Below are positions 10,513 to 20,919 of a stretch of DNA of 64,000 bases, one piece after another. The stretch's first letter is position 1. Each line of letters starts with the position of its first letter. Under the pieces are notes generated by a model that was not told the DNA's origin, ran no database searches, and was given only the letters and a program-made list of their open reading frames with translations. The stretch comes from Ganoderma boninense. Lineage: Eukaryota > Basidiomycota > Agaricomycetes > Polyporales > Polyporaceae. The DNA lies in NCBI GenBank assembly GCA_002900995.3, contig CM035310.1, positions 2,096,138 to 2,160,137 on the forward strand, in the 5' to 3' direction. Made by a program: the position numbers and the translations under genes.

Positions 10513-12303
10513 TCAGAGCTCCCAGTGTTCCGACGGCCAGCGATGCGGAAGCTCGAGCAGCTCCGGATTGCGGATGTTGAGCATCATGCGCGAGACGAGG
10601 GACGTTGAGATGCTATGCATCAGAGGAAAACGGGATATGAGGGAAGATGGCACACGAGGGGAGGGGGAGAGACGTACACGTTTGTCGTGGTCGTGAGGAT
10701 TCCTTTCAGCTCTGGCTGTTGACGTGAATACGAAGAAACAGTAAGTCTTGATAGAGCACATTAGGCTTAGCCTATGATGGCATACCTGTGCAAACTATGA
10801 AGATAGAGGGGAACAACAAACCATCAAAAGGAAGGAGTGAAGGGATCTGGGGGAAAGACATACTATATTCGTCATGATGTTCGCTGTATAACAGATGGCG
10901 AGGATCCTATTATGGAAAATAAATGTCAGCAGGGGCTTGTCCTATACACAGGGGAAGACGCACCAGAAGTATATTGTTCCTACAAATGGATCAGAGAGCG
11001 TGGCAGAGCATCAGCATACAGCGATGGCGGGGAGCCGAACATAAGTATGAGGGCGACGGGAAGGATACTCACCGTCCCGAAGGATGATGTGGAACAAACT
11101 ATGGCTCCACATCCTACCCACGTTCAACGCCTGCCAGAGCGTCAGGCCAAACACGGTCGCATCGAACACGAGGACCGAGCTCCACGCCGCCGCAACGTCT
11201 GCGCCGTATCACAGTCATCAGCTCCCAGTCGGTATAATCAATGAATGTGGCTTGTATGCTCACAATATGCCCTGGAGAGTTGCCATTTAGCGTGACCCTA
11301 CGGGCTTAAAGCATCCGAGCACGAACACACGCACTGTTTCTGGGTTACTCTGAGGTCGCATCCCACCCACCGGGAGACGTCGTGGAAGTCAGGATGGGTT
11401 CCCTTCGCGCCAACGACGGCCCACTGAACGACACAGACATAAGTCCTAAAACGTCAGGCACAAATGTGCGTGGCTAGTATGACGACGCACCACTGTGATC
11501 GCCCCGCCAATGACACATATCGCAGATAGCAAGCCAACCACTTGGCGATTCCGGTTGTAGAGCGCGTATGTTCGCAGCATCAGCAGAACTGCGCGAGTTT
11601 CACAATAATTCAGCTTTATCCGGAGAAGGAGAATAAGGCAGACGGACCGGCGACCACAGCCTGAGTGGCAAGTACTAGCAACTGATGATACAGCTGCAAC
11701 TTCCGACATCTAGAACAAAAGTTTCAACTTCTCTCCGCGTAAAGGAGAACCTCGCGCGTCACATACCTCTGCATGACATGTAATTTTTGTTTTCCTTCAG
11801 TTGGGAATTCGCAGGAAACGACCACCACTGCGACGAACGGACGTACCGATTCCGGCATCGACCAGAAGAACTCATAGACAATTGGAATATGGCAGATGAC
11901 GGACATATACCGATTGAGGAAGAAGAAAAACGACGCCCAGGAGCACCCGCAACCGGTCCAGTACCGGTCCACCTCAGCCGGGAGGGTGAGGAAGAAGTCA
12001 AAGTATAGGATGGCTGTCGCGGGGAGATGAGCATGCGTCCGGATACTGTTCGCAGGTGGGGGAGGCGCGCATTCGCCCGCCGGCACCGAGAACGTGGAAG
12101 GTCGGGAAGGGTGATTTATGCGGGGCGAGGGACTCACTGAAGGAAATCGCTTGCACGATGTGGTACACGCTGGTGCCGTCCGCGCTGTGGGAAAATAAGG
12201 GTCAGTGTCGCTTGCTATATGCACACGCGACGAAGGATGGCATTGGTACACACATGAGGAGTATATCTGCCGCGAGCGCATCTGAATCGGAGGGAGCGCT
12301 CAT
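10513..12303 (-). CDS. DUF6533-type membrane protein, copy A
   Basis: Start at 12303. Traceable exons are 12303-12254, 12184-12138, 12013-11847, a 2-nt exon at 11768-11767, 11709-11648, 11588-11491, then one from 11423, one around 11190-11075, and a last exon ending at 10513. The third exon carries the DUF6533 core (YFDFFLTLPAEVDRYW, FFFFLNRY, HIPIVYEFFW). Later exons give CRKLQLYHQ, LLMLRTYALYNRNRQ, a helix ending in WSHSLFHIILRD, and the C-terminal SRMMLNIRNPELLELP. The family is restricted to fungi, has about seven membrane helices and no known function. Borders between 11423 and 10680 are only partly resolved. Copies B and C in this window share exon order and several exon lengths. Confidence 0.75.
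11767..11768 (-). other. Two-nucleotide microexon, DUF6533 copy A
   Basis: The minus strand reads CATGCAG/AG/GTATGT, a 3' splice site and a 5' splice site separated by only AG. Flanking introns would be 78 nt (11846-11769) and 57 nt (11766-11710). AG plus the first base of the next exon (A) makes an Arg codon, and without it the downstream conserved frame (CRKLQLYHQ) is lost. Confidence 0.7.
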
Positions 12304-14779
12304 GTTATGCTGGAGCGCGCTGAGAGCCCCACGCCCACTGTCTTGCGCGATAATGACCGACGCTGACTGGACGCCAGCTTCGTCCGGAGTCGAGGCAGAC
12401 AAGCGAGTGAGGTGGGTCGAACGTAATGGAAGTGGCCTGAGCGCAAGAGAGACTCTACGGGGTGCAGCTGGACAGAGAGCAGAGGGGGAAGGCGGTTGAA
12501 AGAGCGGGAGGAGAAGGGAGGGTGAGGGACGTTTGGGGGTAGGAGAACCTCAGACTGCGAAGGTGGCTGGACGGTGGGTGAGCTCGAGGCAAAGGGAAAG
12601 AGAAGCACCAGACGAGGACGACCTTCTGCCAGTGCCACGCGAGAGTTGTGTCCATGTCCAGTGCCTGTCCAAGCCCTTTTTACACACTGTGGACTCGGAT
12701 GCCCAAGGCACCAGTCGCTCCTCGCATTCCCAGCCTACAAGCCGAGACAGTCGTCGATGACAGCGAGGGCCTGGATAGGGCAACTTATCAAAGTCATTAC
12801 CGTTTGCATGGGGAGCGCGCCGCGAGCGAGACGTCGGCGTCCATTCAGCGGCTGCATTCAGGTGAGATCTGCTCAGGCGCCCTCATAACAGGGCCAGATA
12901 AAGTGTATATCCGGCAATGAACCCATTTGCGGCGACGTCCCTGGACTGATTGGCGGCCTTTGGCGGCGCACTCTGAACCAAGAACCACGTTTAGCGCGCG
13001 GACTGATCCGTGTTCGAACATTCAAATTCGCATGCACCGCGCGGATGGTTAATCGTGTTTTTGCAGCGGACGCGACTGCGCACGTAAGTGTCAACATATG
13101 CCCGCGCTATAACACTATTAAACTGAAGATCCTTAAGTAGCTGTCGTTTGCCAGCATGAACCTGCTAAACCGGCAAGATGTTTCACGACTGCCACTGGGC
13201 GGAACGTGACCGACATGATTGGCGTCGGAGACTACACTGACATGATATAGTACGAGAACACGCTGCAGGTCGAGGCTAAATAGGGCCTCGTAGGCAGCGT
13301 ATAGGTAAGTATCCGATGTCAACCACGAGGCAGAGAGAGAGCCTTTAGTGAGGTATGTCAGAGGCCCTGACAAACACATCAAAAGTACTGTATTCGATTC
13401 TTTGACACCAATGGCAGGTGACAAGAATGCGCAAGTCTCGGGCTGTCTGATACTTACTAAAAGCTCCTCGATCTGATAGGACGTAATCGGACACAGGGAT
13501 GGCAGTTGGCACTGGCACTCCGAGTCAGAGATTCCAACTTGAAGTGAAGAACCACATATCCCCGCAATATATTTCCTCCGAGTTTGCTTTCAGGGATTGT
13601 CCAGGGATGCTGTAAGATGCTGTAAGTAACACACACGGCGAGCCTGACGGCGTCCACAGTTCATTAAACTGCCAAGACTTCTTGTCGCGCGAAATACATT
13701 CATGACGACACGGCGCCAGTGACGCCACCCATTGGGATGTCAGAAATGACACAGGCGAGGAATCCAGACTCGGAAAGAATATATACCTACAAACGCACGA
13801 GCTATTTCAAGGCTGGCGCCATTGTACAATTTAGTAGTGTCCTTGATCCGAGGGCTCCTAGTGCATCGACATCCAGATGTCGAGTAGCGGTGAGATGGTG
13901 GAGGAAATTAACAGATAACTTGAAGTATGATGGAGGCCTCTTCGGATGTCTGTTCACGTATATCGCCAAAACAAAACATTTTCAACGCAAGAAAATAATT
14001 AGGTCAGACCAGCATTGGAAATGTCACCGAGGTGATTGCCCCGTCCCAACAATTCCGCAGGGCCACAGGCACGGCGCGTCCATACTTTTACAACCACCGG
14101 GGTGCATCCTAGAACAGCCATAGATCGCCGATGGTGTGTGGGAGAGAGCTGAGACATCCTGCATTGGGCAAGAGAGACAGATCCTGGATAATAGATCTGC
14201 CTGTTCGACCGCTAGAGAACGTAACCAAGATAGAAGTAGGAAAGGAGCTTGAGGACTGAGGAGCGGCTGCATGCTTTTCGTAGTACGTACTTAGGTGTTG
14301 AATGTCAGCGTCCTCATCATCATCTAAGCGTACCTTCACAGGGTTCAGCAGAGTCTGCGGCGAGTCGAGACTCTGTGTCTATTGAGTATCTTGGCATCGA
14401 CAAGGGCTTCAATGACATTTGACAACCTCGACGCTGTTTGAGAGGCGAGCACGGCCGCCGATGGCGTTCGGATTTCCTGGACTAGAAATCAAAAGTTAAG
14501 GGCATGTCACGGTGAGTCGCCGACATCCCCTCGCTCCGAGATGCCAGTAATACCATTCCACAATGGTATGAGCACCTCGCACGCGATACCCAGGCCCTTG
14601 GAACCGTCGCGCTCCAAATCCACTAACCATCATCGCGTTCATAAACCCGCGCAAGCCAAACAAGCCACAGTGAACACGATACAGCGAGCAACAACAGTAA
14701 AGCCCCACCCAAGAAGCGTCTACCCGACCTAAAAACATAGACATAGTGGAACAAAAAGAAAAGGTCAACACCCATTAAT
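12304..14779. other. Gene-poor 2.5 kb stretch
   Basis: None of the open frames here (for example 13107-13424, 13719-14123, 14109-14339 and 14496-14771) shows a recognisable domain or consistent splice partners. AT content is higher than in the flanking genes. It could hold a decayed gene or transposon relic, but I see no terminal repeats or transposase motif. Confidence 0.4.
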
Positions 14780-16014
14780 TCACATCACTTCGAGCAGCTT
14801 GTGACATACACTCACGAATCCCCGTTGAAAGGACTGCGGCTGCACGGAGCCTTGGCCATCGCTCCCCGCCTCGTCCCTCGACTTCTCCTTCAAAATCGCC
14901 AACTCGACCGGGCTTTTCCCTGGGCCGAACCCCTCCAAGAACCTCTCCCCCGCGCTCTGCTCCTGCCCGTGCGTCCTCGTCTCGTGGCTCATGCTCGCAC
15001 CGATCTCCGCCGCCGCGGCCTCGCCGACCTCGCGATCGGCCTTGATGCGCTCGGCGTCGCGCACAGCGACCTCGCGCAACGTGTTGTCGTCGACGCGCGA
15101 CCCGTCGCCCTCGGGATGGCGCGCCGCGGCGGACTGCGCCTCTGCAGCGAGCGAGCCCGGGGGCGGGCGAAAACCGAGCGCACGGTGCTCGTGTGACATC
15201 AGGATCCGCGCGTCCGCTGCGAACGAAAACGACACGTCGGCATACACTTACGCATACACGAATGTAACAGGGAAGAGGGAAGAAAGACGGACTTGCGTTA
15301 ATCGTGTTAAGGTTGATGCCGGGGCTCTTCAGAGCTTGCCGCGCCTGCGCAGACACCGCCGTCGTGGCGTGTTTCGCCTCCCCGCCCGCGGCTCCAGCCC
15401 CGCCGCTATCGTGCAGCATCGTGGAAGCGGCTGTAGGACTGATGGGCGAGGTTTCGGGGCTTGTCTTGCGCTCGGCAAGGATGCGGAGCGCGTCCTCGCG
15501 CGCGATCTCGCGGAGGCGCGTGGTGTCGACGGCCGCGGTGCCGGGCCTGCCCTCAGGGTGCTTGGACGCGACGGACTGGACCTCGGCGGCGAACGAGCCG
15601 TGGGGCGGCCGGAAGCCGAGGATCTTGTGCTCCTCGGACATGATCTTTCGCGCCTCCGCTGTGCATCATCAATAATAACGTTGTTGCGGGGAAGGGAACG
15701 TCTCAGTCAATTTCATGGTCACCAGGAATCGATGACATGGAATGAGACGAACCCATGGAGACGGCTTCGATGTCGATGCCCGCGGCGCGCGCTATATCCG
15801 ACGCGGCGCTGGACGTCCTCCTGTGGGTCGGACTGTGGGTCGGACTGTGGCTCTGGCTCTGGGTCTTCTTCTGGGAGCCCCCGCCTCCGTCTGTTGGTGG
15901 TGGGGATGGGTCGCGTGGCGGTGGTACGGCGGGTGTGTCAGTGTCAGTGTCGCCCGTTGCGAGGGGGACCTCCGACGTCATTATGGCGGCGGTATGGGTG
16001 ATCGTGGCGGACAT
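14780..16014 (-). CDS. SMP (seed maturation protein)-like repeat protein
   Basis: Exons 16014-15753, 15658-15293 and 15216-14780 join in phase to give 354 aa. Residues 1-87 are low complexity (Pro/Asp/Thr/Ser, with a short repeat around SHSPTHSPTHRR). Two SMP-like repeats follow. One reads EARKIMSEEHKILGFRPP, GSFAAEVQS, HPEG; the other DARILMSHEHRALGFRPP, GSLAAEAQS, HPEG. Each ends in a helical LREIAREDALRI or LREVAVRDAERI segment. SMP domains were named from plant late-embryogenesis proteins and occur in many fungi; a role in desiccation or spore tolerance is likely but unproven. Each repeat starts at an exon border, as expected for exon duplication. The end at 14780 reads through a possible donor (GTGAGTG at 14805), so a further exon may exist. 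Confidence 0.75.
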
Positions 16015-16698
16015 CGGGCGCGTTGGTGTTATTAACCTGCGGGGAATGGAGGGACAACGACGAGACTGGGAGAGGTCAGGAGAGGTGTGGAATGACGTGC
16101 GAGCGTCGATGCAGAGTGAACTCGAGGATCACAGAATGCTGGACGGTGGTGGTCTCGGAGGAGGGAGGACGCTCGGCGCGGAAGCAAGACGAAGATGGAG
16201 AAAGGGGGGATGAGCCAATGGCTTATGCGAGTGGGGCATGCCTGTGTCCGTGCGCACTCAGAGTGGAGTATCCCTGCAAAGACGCTGCTCTGAGCTCAGT
16301 CGCTACCCTGGTGGCGCGATGCCGTCATCCATGTCGACGACTACCGCGCGCCGTCACACACACGTGCCAGTGACACCTTCGCGTACGCGCGATTTCCCGG
16401 CCAGCTTCAAGTTCTCCTCTCTTACCCTCTCATGCTCGTGTGGTCCTGGTTCTGGTTTGCTCTCGGGCACTTACCGATTCAATTTTATGCACAATGTTAC
16501 GAAGCTAGTGCACACATGTCGCAAAACAAGACCTCAGCACCTGCAGCCATCATGGAGTCCTCGTCTCTCCCTCGACGCCGCCATCCCTCTGCAGCGCCGC
16601 TGGAAAGATTCGTCGCCTCCTTCCCTTCCCATGCTCAACTTGCGACGCGGTGATGTGGAATGACATGTTCCGTCGCCTTGTCCCAAAAGCCAGACGAG
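16015..16698. other. Intergenic, no supported gene
   Basis: This is the 5' flank of the SMP gene and the 3' flank of the broken F-box gene. Plus-strand open frames here show no domain. Confidence 0.5.
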
Positions 16699-18589
16699 TT
16701 ACCAACGTAGTCGCGTGGCGAGAGAGATTGGCATGGTCGAGACAACAGCGGGACAGCCGGAATACAGAATACGAGCACGAGGTTTCCGATCGGTAGCTAT
16801 TCCAGGCCTGGGATGAAGTTGGCCGCGCCTTGACCTAAGTGCTCTCAAGTTCGAACGTGCACCTGGTGACGTGGATGACCCGCCGTTCCTCCGGGTCAAG
16901 GTTGAGCGAAGGAGTGGCCAACCCCGTTCACAGAACCGTCTGAAGTCCACGAAGCCCGTTTGCATGTGCGAAAAGTCCTCGGACGAGATCTCAGTCGGCG
17001 ACCAGACGTCGTACACCAGCCGCTCAATGGTGCGACGCCTGTGCAGGATCCCATCCGAGTGGCTTATGGGCGGTGGAGCATTCGGGAAGAGCGGGCGGAG
17101 GACGTCCCAGAACGCGCGAATGTGATCGTGAGGTGGCGTGCGCGCGACGAACACGTCCCAGTCGTCCTGCGAGAACTCGTGCCGGATGCGGTCTGTGAGA
17201 GACTGCGCGTCCTGGATGGTCCGGTAGCGCAGGAGGCGGAGCTTGTTGGCGCTGCCCGTGATCGCCTGCACGAGATCGCGGTGGCCTCGAAGTAGCGCTC
17301 CCACCGCGGCTCGTCGGCAAAGATTTCGAGCTCATAGAGGGACGGCGCCTCTAGTTGATCGAACAGCGCAGTCAAGGCTCTGCATTCCCCTCCGGAGTGC
17401 AGCTTCTTCAGGTTCGCAGCAACACCGGATGGCTGGGGGTGGCTGGGTCCCCGTCCGCAGGCAAATTGGGGTCGAGATGGGCCGTGAGGTCTGCGAGATG
17501 CGGTAGAGACAAAGCGTCTCTCAGTTGCTGCAGCGTCACTGCCATATTTCCGCCCAATGCGAGCCTGCGGAGGGAGGAGTATCGGGGGAAGGAATTCCCA
17601 GGGAATGGTCCGATCTGGTGGGCGTTCTCGATGTCAATCTTTTGAATGTCAGGAGACGTCTCAGCCAGGCAGCAGAGAATTTGATCGATCTCTGAGGAGC
17701 GAATGTCCCGTCTGGGGTTGAAGATGAGCTTGAGCTGGCGCAAAGAAGGAGGTGCGAGATAGGGAAGGAGACCAGCTATCCGAGGGCTTTCTATCCAAGT
17801 GAGCGAACGCAGGGAGGGGAAAAGGATGTCTTCTTCGTTCCATTTCAGGACCAGTCCGAGTGCCTGGGCTTCTGCGGTCTCCAGACGATGGACGTAAAGA
17901 GCCCGTGTGCGTCCGCAGCAGCGGAGGAAGCTTGCCCATGCTATTGGGTCATAGCACGGCTCCTTCCCCTGGTGGAATATCTGGGCAACATCGTAAGCAG
18001 CGGAAGAAGACCGCGGTAAGACATAGGCGGGTCGTCCTACGTTTGCCAAATACAGCTTCATTTGTGCGCTGTCGACAAGGCCAGCAGCGTTGAGAGGAGG
18101 GGGACTCGGGAAGAGGATGTGATAGAGATCCACCAAGTCCCATCTTGGTCTCGCATCCCATATCGCGGTCGAAGCGGGCACACTCCAGGACCGACATACA
18201 CGAGAGGCGTTGACGCAGGCCGCGCGGTCGGCCTTGTTGTAAGGATCGAGACAGGAGAATACATGTGCCAGAATGTCGAAGTTGTGGAAGCTGGAAGGGT
18301 TGGCCATGTCTTTGGGTTGCTCCCAGGCTGGTCGAGGCGGGCGCGAGAAGGATTCGGGTCTCTGGGTTGGGTTGTGGTAGGTCTCCGGATCCGTGGAAGA
18401 AGGGCTGACTCGGACTAGCGCGCGCGTTGGACTCTGGTTAGCTGTCACCGACTTTGCCTCCCACGATGCTGCCATCGGGTCCCCGGACAAGAAACAATGT
18501 GCTTCCTTATTACTAGTCAAGGCCTCAACCGCGAATCTGGTCTGTTGATCAAGGGGAGAAGACGTCACTTCGTTGCACGCAGAGGGCAT
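16699..18589 (-). pseudogene. F-box/LRR-like gene with two frame breaks
   Basis: The first part (18589 to about 17420) encodes an F-box-like segment (FHNFDILAHVFSCLDPYNKA, ASRVCRSWSVPASTAIW) and LRSLTWIESPRIAGLLPYLA, as in its paralogues. Met at 18307 is the likelier start, since the upstream part is unlike the family. At about 17425-17420 the frame stops (VLLRT, stop), while the natural continuation (VAANLKKLHSGGECRAL) is in the next frame. At about 17297 a second shift is needed to pass from RYFE to GHRDLVQAITGSANK, explained by one missing G in GAGG(G)CC. No intron fits either site. The downstream frame then stays open to 16699 but loses family resemblance after about 16900. It is either a decaying paralogue or an intact gene with base-call errors. 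Confidence 0.6.
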
Positions 18590-19041
18590 TCTCGGCGCGA
18601 GTCTCGAGAGTCTCGAGAGCTAGCGAGAACGAGACCTCCGATTCCGCCGTGGCCGTGTCGGAAGTGGAATGGGACGAGTGTATTTATTAAGACGCGCATG
18701 TGGCTGTGCACATCCTCGGGTCCGCTCGGTGCGGAGACGGCTAGACGTGGCCCCGAAACAGGAAGACCATGAGACTGACATGATCCTGCATCTGTCTCGC
18801 CCGAGATGCCCGCGTCCATACAGTATCACATCTTTCTCCTCGCCCCACCAATGCATCCATCGGCAACCCGACTCCTTCCTCCATATCCCACTCTTCAACT
18901 CTGTGGACTCGAACACCACCCCAGGTAGGCCAAGTCTGCCTCTCTTCCGTAATACTCGATTCGTTAACCACGTGTGGGCTACTGTAGCAGCCATTCAATG
19001 CGAGCCTGGATCACCTGAATCGGCCCCTCAGCACCGCCGTC
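18590..19041. other. Divergent promoter region between two F-box genes
   Basis: This 450-bp gap separates head-to-head F-box paralogues. It contains an AT-rich GTATTTATTA at 18679-18688 that could serve either gene. No coding potential is visible. Confidence 0.4.
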
Positions 19042-20736
19042 ATGCCAATTCCCACAATTTCTTCACTACACGAAGATATCGTCGCTTTGGTCTTCGCCGA
19101 GTTCAACACATGGTTGCCCGCAGAACGTGCAGCATGCGCGCGAGGCGCACTCGTCTGTCGAACTTGGGCAGAACCTGCTTCCAAGACTCTCTGGAGGTCG
19201 CTGCGCTCTCTTTTGCCGTTGTACGGGATCCTGCTTCCCGTCCCTCAGGTGGTCCGCAAGACTTACATCGGCAACTTCCACGGATCTCATGTCCCGCTTT
19301 CGTACATTGAGTACATTGGCGAGGTAAGCACATGTTGTTCCTCCAAGTTGTTGGGTCTCTGATCACTAATTCTCACCACTCGACAGATCCTTAAGACGAG
19401 GCCATTCGATGATCCCACCGTCTGGTCGTCTTTCCTGCGTTGCGCGTCCCGGATTCGCCAACTCATCGACTGGGATCCCAGGTTTGACCTCCGCATCCTT
19501 CGTGCGCTGTGTCATCACAACGGTGGAAATACAGTCCTTCCAGTCCTCCGGACCTTGTCTTGGGCTGACGCAAAGAGCCCCAGAAGCGACGAAGCTCTCG
19601 CTTTGTTTGCTCCTCCGACCCTCCAGCATCTGGCATACCATATCAACTCAGAGACCCCAGCCCAATTCATTTCCAATACGTTGAACAACCTCGTTCCAAA
19701 GGCGCCATCCCTATCCTCGCTCAAAATCGTCGTCGATACACGGATGACGACCCGGCTACCGCTCCTCCCCTTCCTCTGGCAATTCCAACGCCTCCGCCGT
19801 CTGTCTTTTCTCGGTTGCCAGGTCGTCACCCCGTCCTGCCTGACCGGGTTCTCGTCTTTCCCTACGCTCGAACATCTTGAGTGCAACATCGAGGGCTTCG
19901 AACCTTGCCAAAAATCCCGGTGTTCCTTCGATGTCCCCAATCTCCTCGTACTCAGGATAATCGGGACGGGGGCCAGCATGAGAGGACTCCTCCGAACGCT
20001 TCGTGCACCCCGTGTCCAAGACCTAGTCCTTGACGCACGCGAAAAAGGTGGTGAACCCGCTTGTGATACCCATCGTGGTCTGTTCCGCGACATGCCGACC
20101 GCCCCGTTTGCTCGTTCATTGCAAAAGTTCTCCTACCATTCCGGTCCTGCCAAGTACGGGCCTCCCCACCATCAAGTCCACCCGAATCGCACATCCTTTC
20201 TCGACCTCATCCATCCGCTGCTTTCCCTGAAGCAGCTACGCCGCGTCTCGATCATCTGTCACTGGGAGGAAGTGGGCCTGGGAGACGAAGAAGTGCTGGC
20301 AGCAGCGGAGGCTTGGCGCGATGTCGAGGAGCTCATGCTCGCACCCCTCGAACGCTATCAAGAGCCGCTGGCGGAACGGTCGCTGCGGCCTACCACCCTC
20401 TGTCTACCGCACCTTCATCGGCTTTGTCCTAACCTCAGCTTTCTTGCTCTACCGATCGACATGGAGACTCCCGAAGTCTCGGTTCCATCTGGCATCGATG
20501 GTATTGAGGGACAGAACCTCCGGCCTCATCGTCTGAAGAGATTCGACATCCTGGGATACAGGAGCCTCATGACTTCGCAGGAAGACCTTGAAGCTCTCGC
20601 TCGGTACCTCGCAGGGGCATTCCCGGACCTCGAGCCCTGCGCACCCTTCGTGATCTCCAAAGATCCGTGGGATAGTATGTGGAGCAAATTACGTTCTCTC
20701 CAGGAATCTCAGCGAGACCTTGTTGGTTCGAAATGA
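19042..20736 (+). CDS. F-box/LRR-like protein
   Basis: Exons 19042-19323 and 19387-20736 join across a 63-nt phase-0 intron to give 543 aa. The F-box-like region is at residues 8-60 (LHEDIVALVFAEFN, GALVCRTWAEPASKTLW), followed by LLPLYGILLP, which matches LLPLYWILLP in the 1.9-3.8 kb paralogue. Irregular leucine-rich segments fill the rest (LPVLRTLSWADAKSP, LFAPPTL, LRRLSFLGCQV, LLSLKQLRRVSIIC). The intron sits at the same place as in that paralogue, just before a conserved I-L segment, so the two share a recent common ancestor. A role as a presumed SCF substrate adaptor is inferred from the family only. Confidence 0.85.
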
Positions 20737-20919
20737 GAGCACCTCATCGCTTCCCCTTCCCTCATCCTGATCTTATTTCAACACTGTCCATGCACCCGCC
20801 CCCCGTTTCGCAGATGATTTACTCCATGGCCTATGGCGGCTGTTGTTATAAACCTTCTTAAGGGTAACATAAATATCGTGCAACTCGAACCGATGACTAC
20901 TACTCCACCCGTAAACCCA

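Noticed and set aside
11700..11709. Reading the DUF6533 exon after the second acceptor in phase 0, giving its own Met in copies A and B
   Set aside because: That frame is not conserved among the three copies, whereas the +1 frame (C-R-x-L-Q-x-x-H-Q) is conserved in all three.
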